Part shown: piece by piece, positions 6,859-15,001 of the stretch
Layout of the letters: every line of letters starts with the position of its first letter
Numbering within the stretch: position 1 is the first letter of the stretch
Assembly: GCA_044507115.1 (NCBI GenBank)
Contig: JBIQJZ010000013.1
Location: forward strand, 1-30,721
DNA from: Chryseosolibacter sp044507115
Lineage (GTDB): Bacteria; Bacteroidota; Bacteroidia; Cytophagales; Cyclobacteriaceae
Direction of reading: 5' to 3'
DNA length: 30,721 bases
Made by a program: the position numbers and the translations under genes
The notes under the pieces: model-generated
What the model was told of the DNA's origin: nothing
What the model saw: the letters and a program-made list of their open reading frames with translations, nothing else
Databases searched by the model: none

Positions 6859-7854
6859 ATGGCCGATGTACCCCCACACGCTCCAAAGTATTCTGTCGTC
6901 ATTCCGGTATACAACCGACCTGATGAACTGCGTGACTTACTCGCTAGTCTGGTCGAACAGACCTTGAAGGACTTCGAAGTCATAGTGGTTGAAGACGGCT
7001 CTTCCGTATCATCCGAATCGGTTGTTCACGGCTTTTCCGAGGATCTTGATGTTAGCTACTATGTTAAGCCGAATGCAGGGCCTGGACCCGCGCGCAACTT
7101 CGGATTTGCTCATGCAAAAGGGCAGTATTATGTTGTGTTTGACAGTGACTGCATCCTTCCTCCTACCTACTTCGAGGCTGTAGATGGGGCCTTGGCTGCA
7201 GGGTCGCTGGACGCATGGGGAGGTCCAGACCGCGCACATAGGGATTTCACGGCTAAACAGCGGGCAATGGCCTATACGATGTCATCCATTCTCACAACGG
7301 GAGGGATACGGGGCGGTCGGCGGCATATCGGAACGTTCCAGCCCCGTAGCTTCAATATGGGAATATCCCGAACGGTCTATGAACGGACGCAGGGTTTTGC
7401 CTTTGACCGCTTCGCGGAAGACATTGAATTTAGCATCCGAATGCGAAAGGACGGATTTCAGACGGGTTTGATTCCGGATGCCTATGTCTTTCACAAGCGC
7501 CGCACCAGCTTCGCTGGATTCTTCCGCCAGGTGTTTAACTTCGGCAGGGGCCGGGCGATGATCGCTCGCGTGCATCCCGGAGAAGTGAAACTGACGCACT
7601 GGTTTCCCGCAGTTTTTCTGATAGGCACACTTGCGCTTCCTCTCCTATGGCTTGTCTCTACTCTGCTATTCGCGGTTGGGGTCGGTCTGCTGGCACTCTA
7701 CCTCGTCGCGATCTTCCTACATGCTCTTGCCGTGAATCGCCACTGCGGCGTCGCAGTGCTGTCCGTGGTATCTGCGCTTATACAATTGTGGGGATATGGA
7801 TGCGGTTTCCTGACAGGGATGCTTTATCACCCTCCGCAGACCAGGACTATTTGA
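6859..7854 (+). CDS. Family 2 glycosyltransferase with C-terminal membrane segments
   Basis: This 331-residue protein begins its GT-A domain with YSVVIPVYNRPDELRDLL, followed by VVEDGSS, the PGPARNFG stretch and the metal-site DSDC near residue 101. An EDIEFSIRMR motif near 195 is the usual acid-rich signature of chain-extending family 2 enzymes. The HKRRTSFAGFFRQ region follows, then two or three membrane helices near the C-terminus (about 255-330). It probably adds sugars to a membrane-bound acceptor; the donor and acceptor are unknown. I chose the ATG at 6859 (MADVPPHAP) over a TTG at 6841 that would add six residues. It closes the operon starting at 1491, and a promoter candidate for the next gene starts inside its final codons. 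Confidence 0.88.
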   Translation: MADVPPHAPKYSVVIPVYNRPDELRDLLASLVEQTLKDFEVIVVEDGSSVSSESVVHGFSEDLDVSYYVKPNAGPGPARNFGFAHAKGQYYVVFDSDCILPPTYFEAVDGALAAGSLDAWGGPDRAHRDFTAKQRAMAYTMSSILTTGGIRGGRRHIGTFQPRSFNMGISRTVYERTQGFAFDRFAEDIEFSIRMRKDGFQTGLIPDAYVFHKRRTSFAGFFRQVFNFGRGRAMIARVHPGEVKLTHWFPAVFLIGTLALPLLWLVSTLLFAVGVGLLALYLVAIFLHALAVNRHCGVAVLSVVSALIQLWGYGCGFLTGMLYHPPQTRTI

Positions 7855-7884
7855 TGGCACTATTAGCGGAGATTTATAAATTTG
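7850..7884 (+). promoter_or_regulatory. Candidate promoter of the bestrophin-like gene
   Basis: TTTG at 7850-7853 and TAAATTTG at 7877-7884 are separated by 23 bases, which fits the Bacteroidota housekeeping promoter form TTG-N17-23-TAnnTTTG at the upper end of the spacing. Transcription would begin near 7890, giving a leader of about 35 bases before the ATG at 7925. The -33 box overlaps the end of the upstream glycosyltransferase gene. Confidence 0.5.
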
Positions 7885-7924
7885 TCAAATTTTTTTTCTG
7901 ATTTTTGCCTTGTAACCCCTGCCT

Positions 7925-8701
7925 ATGAAAAGAGTTTTGAAAAGCTTCCTGCTGATCATCAACTACAAGACGCTCATCGTCACAACTGCATCAGTCATTT
8001 CTACGTACGTCTGCTACCGATTTGGTTTTACCGCCCGATTTCCCGACATGCTGGTTGGAGTTGCGATTGTCTTCCCCGTTGTGTTTTCAATTGGCTCTGC
8101 GTACAACAGGAGGGAGGGGGCGCTGCAACGATTCTCTGATTTCAAAGGACACGCGCTTGCTATCTTTTATGCCACTCGGGATTGGACGACGGACAAAAAT
8201 CACGATTTACCACAACAGGTCCGCCGGATTGTTACCGAAATGATGGCCATTATGCGCAAGATGTTCGCTTCTGACAATCGCGCAGACCTGCTTGAGAATG
8301 AACGGAAGATATATGCCCACTTCTCTACCCTTTCAGGGATTACGAATGCGATGCGTGCGCATGGGGTCCAGACGAGTGAAACGTCTCGGGTGAACCAGTA
8401 CGTCAGCAAAATGATTATCGCCTTTGATAACCTGCAGGTGGTCCATACGTACCGAACTCCAGTGACTTTGCGCGCGTATAGCAAAGTATTCATCTATATC
8501 TTTCCGGTCATCTACGGACCTTACTTCGCTAGCACGTTTGGTGACTTCTCTGCCAACCTTGAGTATGTCATGCCAATTCTCTACAGTTTTATCCTTGTGA
8601 GCCTTGACAATATCCAGGACCATCTCGAACACCCGTTCGATGAAATCGGCGAAGACGATATAAGGATCGATGAGAATGCAATCACTTCCTATATGGAGTG
8701 A
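7925..8701 (+). CDS. Bestrophin-like membrane protein
   Basis: The 258-residue protein has N-terminal hydrophobic segments at about 15-33 and 38-58 and another pair at about 185-225. Between them is a long polar, helical region. Near the end, DHLEHPFDEIGEDDIRIDENAI resembles the acid-rich NPFG-x-DDDDLP turn of bestrophin/UPF0187 anion channels. Bestrophins are pentameric ion channels; transport of chloride or another ion here is only inference from this resemblance. The protein is somewhat shorter than typical bacterial bestrophins (about 290-300 residues). It has its own promoter candidate and converges on the minus-strand operon, with only seven bases between the two stop codons and no obvious terminator in the gap. 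Confidence 0.6.
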   Translation: MKRVLKSFLLIINYKTLIVTTASVISTYVCYRFGFTARFPDMLVGVAIVFPVVFSIGSAYNRREGALQRFSDFKGHALAIFYATRDWTTDKNHDLPQQVRRIVTEMMAIMRKMFASDNRADLLENERKIYAHFSTLSGITNAMRAHGVQTSETSRVNQYVSKMIIAFDNLQVVHTYRTPVTLRAYSKVFIYIFPVIYGPYFASTFGDFSANLEYVMPILYSFILVSLDNIQDHLEHPFDEIGEDDIRIDENAITSYME

Positions 8702-8708
8702 CGGAAGT

Positions 8709-11078
8709 CTATTCCTTAACGGTAAACGTATACGTGCCGGTGCCCGAGTGTCCAGCGTCGGTTATACCTTCGATCACAACCACGTATTCTCCCGGTACGT
8801 CTGAGGTGTAGAAGTCAAGCTCGTATCGGCCGTCTGGGCCGGTGCGGATGTCGGGTTCCCAATGGAGAAGGAACCGCTGATCGGGCATATGGTTTTCAGT
8901 CTCGTCTCGTTTGTATGCCGGTTTGTGAAAGATTCGCTTCAATTGCAATCCTTCGTAATCAAGTGAGATACTTTGCGGGTCGAGTTCGAGTCCCCCGAGG
9001 TCTCCATTGTAAGTCGTATAACTTACAATACCGGAGAACACTGCCTGGCCGAGGTGATAGGGGCGTTTGATGACTTCCAGTTTCCGGACACGCAACGGGT
9101 CGACACGCATAATGTTATCGACATCGGGCACTGGAACGCCATCCAGTAGGACCATCGGATCGCCTGGCAGAATTCCACCTTGGGAATAGTCCACTACGAC
9201 AAAGTGAAACCCATCTCTGCGTTTGCGGACGAACACACCTGGCACGTACTCACGCATAACCTCCTCCATCACGGGAAAACGGGTGTAATCGTCCAACATA
9301 TATGTGTTGTCTGCTTTCCCATAGAACGCAGAGCTATCCACTTGAGGCAACTCAGTGAGTGTTCCGAACTCCTCATAGTAGTAGATGTCCTGTACCTGCA
9401 TGGCGATGCTCCGCGCCGTGAGATCCTCTTCCATTGCGTCGCTGATGATGAGCTCTGCAACCCTTCGGCCGTCGCGTTTTGACGAGAATGGATCGGCAAT
9501 TTCGATTTTGTACGAGTGCATGGAATCGACAGCGGCTTGCACGATGATCCGGCGCGGCCCGTAAAAGTCTTTGATTTCGAATCGCGCCTCACCATCGCGA
9601 TTTGTCCACGACCCGTACGCGCGCACGATTTTTCCCGGTGATCCGAGATAGACAAAGTGACTGCGATTATTGTCATCATCGCTGCTTACAATTGCCGTGA
9701 CTATGTGCTCCCGGATTTCTGGCAGAAATGCAGGCGTGGATCTGCCATTCAGGATGTCGTCCCAGTCGAATCGGCGCCAGCCCTGAGTCATCATCAGAAG
9801 ATCGGCCAGCCTATCAACTGACTCATCGTCAGGATTGCCGAAGAAAAAGCCGGGCGATTCGATCGCCGACGCAAGGTCAGAAGTTAGCCAGAGGTGAGGA
9901 TGGATATGGGCGCCTGTGTTTGAGGTGAGCGAATCCTTGCGGTACACGGCGAGCGACGCGTTTGTAACGGCAGGGGAACCATTAGAATTTGTTTGCAGCG
10001 AAATCGAAATCTTGGTGCGTGGCGATACGACCTTTTGACTGGTCTCTATTTTGATATCCAGCTGTGGTGGCGGAGCAGAAAAATAGAGACGTTCGCACAC
10101 GGGCTGCAGCTGCGCGTTGAAGAGTGTCAGGTGGGAGATGCCTTTCGCGAGCTCATTTTTATCGATACGAAAAGTCGCTTTACTGTGTACAATCTGCCCG
10201 GCAAGCGAATGTGAAATCATCTGGCGTGCATGAACAAAGAGATAGACGTGATCATCAGGAACTCCCCTCGTTTCTATTTCGATAAATAGGGTGTTCGAGG
10301 AATCTCGAACCGACAGCGTATAGCCCGCGGGATAGACCTGGGGTAGTTGCTGGACCACGCGGTTACCGTTAGTGCCAGTCAACACTGCACGGTAGTCGAC
10401 GCCCACCTGGGGAGTAAAGGAAAAGCTTCCAAGGCCAAAGCCGGACCTGGACGATTTGAAGGTTGTGACGAGATCGCCCGCGGCTGTTTCGACTACGCCG
10501 CCGCAGTCAGTTCCCTTCCCGTTGTGCTCGGCAATGTGGAACGCGATCTTCGACCGAACACCTGCGACCAGATGCCCCCCTTCCGGAAAGAATTCTGCAC
10601 GGAGGGCGACCGTTTTTGTCGGCGCGCGATCGGGCGTGAGAAAGGGATTCGCAATACTGATAACTTGCGTATAGAAGTATTCGGGAGGAAAATTTTTCAT
10701 CCAGCTCGTATATGCGCGGAAGGTATAGTTGCCACTTGACAGGGAGGCGGGCAGAAACAGCGAGCCGTGGCCGCGACTGTCTTCTAGTTGTATTTTTGCT
10801 TGCAGGACGGCGTTTCCGACGTTATCCAGAAGTTCAACATAGGCGACAACACTCATGTCGAGTGGCTGGTGAAGCGTGCCGTCGACGGCGTATACCTTGA
10901 ACCATAGTGTCTCGCCGGTGAGATAGAAGTTACGGTCGAGGTGGGCGTATATTTTTTCGGTAAGGTGTTCTACACGGTACTGTTCAAATCGATTGCGCAG
11001 CGTGTCAAGTACACGCTCCTGTGCCGGAGACCACACCACTGTGAAGAGCAAAATAACCGATAGCAGCGTTCTTATCAT
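8709..11078 (-). CDS. Large exported protein with macroglobulin-like segments and a plug-like segment
   Basis: The 789-residue product starts with a signal peptide (MIRTLLSVILLFTVVWSPAQ). The region EKIYAHLDRNFYLTGETLWFKVY (about 40-63) is the MG2-type start seen in large exported Bacteroidota proteins, and several beta-sandwich stretches follow. At about 605-695 lies a segment like a TonB-receptor plug: REYVPGVFVRKRRDGFHF, MVLLDGVPVPD, IMRVDPLRVRKLEVIKRP, then SGIVSYTTYNG. No beta-barrel follows; instead a macroglobulin-like end appears (LLHWEPDI, GRYELDFYTSDVPGEY, 733-789). There is no thioester motif, so it is not a classical alpha-2-macroglobulin. The role is unknown. As last gene of an operon with a TonB receptor and a DUF4249 lipoprotein it is probably periplasmic or outer-membrane associated. 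Confidence 0.75.
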   Translation of the reverse strand: MIRTLLSVILLFTVVWSPAQERVLDTLRNRFEQYRVEHLTEKIYAHLDRNFYLTGETLWFKVYAVDGTLHQPLDMSVVAYVELLDNVGNAVLQAKIQLEDSRGHGSLFLPASLSSGNYTFRAYTSWMKNFPPEYFYTQVISIANPFLTPDRAPTKTVALRAEFFPEGGHLVAGVRSKIAFHIAEHNGKGTDCGGVVETAAGDLVTTFKSSRSGFGLGSFSFTPQVGVDYRAVLTGTNGNRVVQQLPQVYPAGYTLSVRDSSNTLFIEIETRGVPDDHVYLFVHARQMISHSLAGQIVHSKATFRIDKNELAKGISHLTLFNAQLQPVCERLYFSAPPPQLDIKIETSQKVVSPRTKISISLQTNSNGSPAVTNASLAVYRKDSLTSNTGAHIHPHLWLTSDLASAIESPGFFFGNPDDESVDRLADLLMMTQGWRRFDWDDILNGRSTPAFLPEIREHIVTAIVSSDDDNNRSHFVYLGSPGKIVRAYGSWTNRDGEARFEIKDFYGPRRIIVQAAVDSMHSYKIEIADPFSSKRDGRRVAELIISDAMEEDLTARSIAMQVQDIYYYEEFGTLTELPQVDSSAFYGKADNTYMLDDYTRFPVMEEVMREYVPGVFVRKRRDGFHFVVVDYSQGGILPGDPMVLLDGVPVPDVDNIMRVDPLRVRKLEVIKRPYHLGQAVFSGIVSYTTYNGDLGGLELDPQSISLDYEGLQLKRIFHKPAYKRDETENHMPDQRFLLHWEPDIRTGPDGRYELDFYTSDVPGEYVVVIEGITDAGHSGTGTYTFTVKE

Positions 11079-11090
11079 GTGCTTCGTGAT

Positions 11091-12242
11091 CTATTCCCAG
11101 AATGGTGGTTTTGTCGTGGTGCCGCCCCAGTAACGGCAATCGATACAGCTTGGCGTACTGCTAGTATATCCGACTGGTTCGGGGCCCAAGCCAAATATCT
11201 CGTCAGCGAGCAGGGTATTCGGATGTATCAAAGGGAGGTCTTCCATCCAGATTGTATCTGGCGGACAGTAGGTTTGATCGAGAAAGCGCACGATCAGATC
11301 ACTTGGCAATTCGCTTCTGCGCAGGAAAAATTCGCGCTCCGTCACCACTGCCGCGCTGAACAATCCGAGCGCGGACTCACCGGGATGGCGCGTACAATGT
11401 ATGTTTCCGCGAACTTCTGATGGAAGTGGATCGAACAAGCCACCAAGGTTTTCGGTGCTCCTGGCTAGGTTATGCCAGTAGTTGTACGTCTCTTCCGTCA
11501 GGGCCTGTTGCCGAATGACGATGTGGTATCTCTTAAAGAGTTTTCGCGAACCATACGGCACGATAGCCACGGGATGTTTCCGCAACGTACTTGTCTGCAA
11601 ATGCGTCAACGATCCGATGACGATGCTGGTGGAGTGGTCAGTCTTCCAGCAATCCATTATCCACAACTCCCTGGGACGCTCAACAACGATACCTTCTGAT
11701 TCAAACATAAAATAGGAAGGCAGTTTCGACTGATACTCGTACGTCTCTGTGTAGTCCCATTTGACGTACTTCGTGTTGCCGGTAGCGTCATGTGCATTTA
11801 CTTCGAACTGAATACCGTCTCGGTGTGCGGACCATGTGATTGAATCAATCGGGGGTGTTGCTAACAGGCTGGTAAAATCCGAAGCGTATTCGTGCTCGTC
11901 ATCCGAACGGACGATGAGGCGGTACCGTGCTCCTGTTGCGGGATTCGGTATTTGCCCGGTATAAACCCCTGCTTCCACGTGAGCGAGTGAATGGATGGAG
12001 CCGCCCTCTCGTTCAATCTGGACGGTAGCGCCTTCTACAACCGGAATGGGATCGGAGCTTCTTACCGGTAAGCTCCGGCTGAGTTTTACAGTGGCGATTC
12101 CATCTGTGCCATTGAGAAAAGCCTCCACGACCAGAAAATTCATATTGCTGTCGTTCAACGGCGGATCATATGGCTCGATGCACGAACAGGCGACGAGCAC
12201 CAGCATTGCGATTCGACCATACTTGAGTAAGAGGCTCATCAT
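11091..12242 (-). CDS. DUF4249 family lipoprotein
   Basis: The 383-residue protein has a lipoprotein signal (LVLVACSC, with C19 or C21 as the lipidated Cys) followed by IEPYDPPLN. It then shows the DUF4249 pattern: NFLVVEAFLNGTDGIATVKLSRS, a beta-sandwich start with VEGATVQIERE, GVYTGQIPNPATGARYRLIV, and a C-terminal Cys cluster ending CIDCRYWGG. DUF4249 proteins are surface or outer-membrane lipoproteins of Bacteroidota that regularly lie directly downstream of STN-type TonB receptors and probably cap or serve them, much as SusD serves SusC. The exact role is unproven. The ATG at 12242 overlaps the TGA of the receptor gene by one base; a second ATG follows at 12239. The next gene starts 12 bases beyond its stop. 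Confidence 0.9.
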   Translation of the reverse strand: MMSLLLKYGRIAMLVLVACSCIEPYDPPLNDSNMNFLVVEAFLNGTDGIATVKLSRSLPVRSSDPIPVVEGATVQIEREGGSIHSLAHVEAGVYTGQIPNPATGARYRLIVRSDDEHEYASDFTSLLATPPIDSITWSAHRDGIQFEVNAHDATGNTKYVKWDYTETYEYQSKLPSYFMFESEGIVVERPRELWIMDCWKTDHSTSIVIGSLTHLQTSTLRKHPVAIVPYGSRKLFKRYHIVIRQQALTEETYNYWHNLARSTENLGGLFDPLPSEVRGNIHCTRHPGESALGLFSAAVVTEREFFLRRSELPSDLIVRFLDQTYCPPDTIWMEDLPLIHPNTLLADEIFGLGPEPVGYTSSTPSCIDCRYWGGTTTKPPFWE

Positions 12243-15001
12243 CAGAACTTGAAGTTGTAGGTGATGGTTGGAATGGGTCGCGCGAAGATCGACAGCTGAT
12301 AGGCGCGTATCTGGCCATTCTTACTTTCGTAGTAGACGGAGTACGGGTTTGAACGACCCAACAAGTTGTACACTGCGAACGTCCATGAACTGTGCGCAAG
12401 TTTTTGCACTTTATGATTTCCTTCCACGTTGATCGAGATGTCTGTGCGGAAATAATCGGGAATCCTCTCCTGATTCCGGTCTGTATAGTGGACTCGCATT
12501 GCGCCGTCGATGTAGTATTTCGCCGCGGGTAGGGTAATAGGGCGTCCCGTGCTGTAAATGAAATTGAGCGACAGGTTAAATCTCCGATTAAACCTGTAGT
12601 TCCCGATAAAGTTAAGGGAGTGCGGCTTGTCGAAGTTGCTGGGGTACCAGTCACCATTGTTAATCACCTCGTCTGGCTGGGTGCCGTCTGCACGGACGAA
12701 TGACCGCGAGTATGTGTAGCTTACCCAGCCGTTGAGTTTGCCAGTCAGTTTCTTGATCATTAGTTCAACCCCGTATGCTTTACCCTGCGCGGCCAACAGG
12801 TCAGTTTCGATGTGATGATTCATCAGCAACTGAGCACCGTTTTTGTATTCAGTGAGGTTCTCCGTTGACTTGTAGTAGGTTTCAACTGAGGTTTCAATTG
12901 TGTTTCCCTTGAGATAGTGGTAAAACCCAAGGGAATATTGGTCGCCGATCTGCGGCGTGACATAACTATCGCTGAGTTTCCAGATATCTGTCGGGTTGAT
13001 TGCCGCCGTATTGGAAAGCATCTGGATATATTGGATCATCCGGTTGTATCCGATCTTGATACTCGCTTTATTCGAGATTGCGTAGCGCAGGGACAGGCGT
13101 GGTTCAGCGCCGTGATAGGAGGCAATCGATTTCCCAGAAGCGTACCGTACCGTATCCGTTATGTTGCTACTCTGGACGGGTGTACCGAGTTCATATCGAT
13201 AAACATCCCTGGGTCCGAGTGACTGAAACCATGAAAACCGCAGTCCGCCATACAGTGATATGTTCTGAGTCAACTCAAACGTTTCGCTTACATAGGCTGC
13301 TGTTTCCAGGCCTTGCTCACGCGGAACAACATCTGCTGCTACCAGCGATTCGGAACCCGAAGGCATAAATTTCCCGGGGTCTAACGTGTACCGGACAGCG
13401 TGGATACCGGCGTTGAGTGAATGTCGGGAATTGGGAAAGAAGCTAAAATCGGCGCGGGCGTTGATCTGTTGTATTTGAAAGTCCATCCGGAACGCCATAG
13501 CTTCCAGTACATCGCTGTCGATGGCGTAATTGTATCGGCTGTATCCGCCGGTGAGAACGCCGTATAGTTTGTTGTTGAAGATGTGCTTCCATTTGATGGA
13601 GCCATTCTGGTCACTGTACCGGTATGTGGTATCACCGTTAAGTCTGAACCGGTCCTGGCTTCGGTAGACGGACAAGTACAGGTTGTTGTTGTCGTTGACC
13701 TTATGGGTGACGTGTGTACTCACGTCGTAGAACGAAGCGGTGCTGTTCCGAAATTCTTTTCGATCGAGCTGACGCAATAGCCATCCCGAGTACGTTGATC
13801 GTGCTCCGATGATAAATGATGTTTTGTCGCGTATGATAGGTCCTTCAAGGCTTACGCGGCCCGTGATGGGACTGATCCCGCCCGAACCCGTGAACTCTCG
13901 TGTGTTCCCTTCCCGTGTGTGAACGTCCAGCACGGATGATAATCGCCCGCCGTACTCCGCTTGAATTCCACTTTTATACAGCTCCACGTTCTTGAGGACA
14001 TCGGGATTGAACGTCGAGAAGAAACCGAATAGGTGTGAGGGGTTGTATACGACCGCATCGTTTAACAGAATGAGATTCTGGTTGGCGCTGCCACCGCGCA
14101 CATTCAGGCCGACGGTTCCTTCGCCGACGCTCTGGACTCCGGGTAGGGTCAGTACAACCTTCATGATATCAGTTTCTCCCAACGCGAGCGGAATCTGTTT
14201 CATCGTCTTGATGTCGAGTTTTTCCATCCCCATCTGCATACCCATGACGTGTGCGTCTCCATCTGCCTCGACCACAACCTCTTTCAATGGCTTGATATCC
14301 TCATCAAGTTCAATATCAAGCCTCCCTGCTGAGTACAGGAGGATATGTCGCGTGGCCGGCTTCATGCCTACGCTCTGGATCTTGAGTTCGTGCCTTCCCT
14401 TTGGAATTGTTAGGGCAAAATAGCCGAACTGGTCTGTCGTGATGCCGATCAGCGGATTCTCGATATAAACAGATGCGCCCGGAAGAGGTTCACCAGTGCG
14501 ACCGTCCTTCACGTTACCCGCGACCGTGGCTGTTCCGTTGGGATTTCCAGTGTTGCGACCGATGATATGGGTTTTGTGTTCCGCGAGTTTCATTTCCAAC
14601 CCCTTTTTCTCATATGCCGAAAGGTCAAAAGCTAGTTCTCGCTCGGGTGTTGTGTCGGGGCGGAAGAAGCCTGGCGGTAGTTCCGAGAGAATTGGACGTT
14701 CGTATGTAATGTAGATTCGCCGGTCCGGCGCAATGGTGAACTGAAACGGGGTGCCGGAGAAAATGGTCTCGAGTACAACCGGTACTGTGGCGTTGGTTAC
14801 ATTGATCGCTACGTTCAAGGTGTCGGTCTGCCGCTTGTCGTAGTGAACGCGGTAGCCGGCCTGTCGTTCAATCGCGGCCGCGACTTCGTCGATCCCAATG
14901 GACTGGATGCTCAGGTTCAGCGTTCTGTCGCGCTGTGCGCTGGCGTGGCCGGCGACTAACACGGCGAAGATGATCATGAGGGCGGAGGACGTGTTCTTCA
15001 T
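12242..15001 (-). CDS. TonB-dependent outer-membrane receptor with STN domain
   Basis: The 919-residue receptor has a signal peptide (to about residue 22), then an STN (secretin/TonB N-terminal) domain at about 27-100 (LNLSIQSIGIDEVAAAIERQ), a carboxypeptidase-regulatory-like beta-sandwich at about 158-245 (VAGNVKDGRTGEPLPGASVY), a plug at about 255-370 (LPGVQSVGEGTVGLNVRGG, SGIQAEYGGRLSSVLDV) and a long beta-barrel ending in the C-terminal aromatic pattern YNFKF. It would import a ligand across the outer membrane using TonB-ExbBD energy. An STN domain usually contacts a FecR-type anti-sigma factor, yet no sigma/anti-sigma pair lies within this window. Its ATG overlaps the TGA of the upstream gene by four bases, and its TGA overlaps the next ATG. 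The ligand is unknown. Confidence 0.94.
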   Translation of the reverse strand: MKNTSSALMIIFAVLVAGHASAQRDRTLNLSIQSIGIDEVAAAIERQAGYRVHYDKRQTDTLNVAINVTNATVPVVLETIFSGTPFQFTIAPDRRIYITYERPILSELPPGFFRPDTTPERELAFDLSAYEKKGLEMKLAEHKTHIIGRNTGNPNGTATVAGNVKDGRTGEPLPGASVYIENPLIGITTDQFGYFALTIPKGRHELKIQSVGMKPATRHILLYSAGRLDIELDEDIKPLKEVVVEADGDAHVMGMQMGMEKLDIKTMKQIPLALGETDIMKVVLTLPGVQSVGEGTVGLNVRGGSANQNLILLNDAVVYNPSHLFGFFSTFNPDVLKNVELYKSGIQAEYGGRLSSVLDVHTREGNTREFTGSGGISPITGRVSLEGPIIRDKTSFIIGARSTYSGWLLRQLDRKEFRNSTASFYDVSTHVTHKVNDNNNLYLSVYRSQDRFRLNGDTTYRYSDQNGSIKWKHIFNNKLYGVLTGGYSRYNYAIDSDVLEAMAFRMDFQIQQINARADFSFFPNSRHSLNAGIHAVRYTLDPGKFMPSGSESLVAADVVPREQGLETAAYVSETFELTQNISLYGGLRFSWFQSLGPRDVYRYELGTPVQSSNITDTVRYASGKSIASYHGAEPRLSLRYAISNKASIKIGYNRMIQYIQMLSNTAAINPTDIWKLSDSYVTPQIGDQYSLGFYHYLKGNTIETSVETYYKSTENLTEYKNGAQLLMNHHIETDLLAAQGKAYGVELMIKKLTGKLNGWVSYTYSRSFVRADGTQPDEVINNGDWYPSNFDKPHSLNFIGNYRFNRRFNLSLNFIYSTGRPITLPAAKYYIDGAMRVHYTDRNQERIPDYFRTDISINVEGNHKVQKLAHSSWTFAVYNLLGRSNPYSVYYESKNGQIRAYQLSIFARPIPTITYNFKF

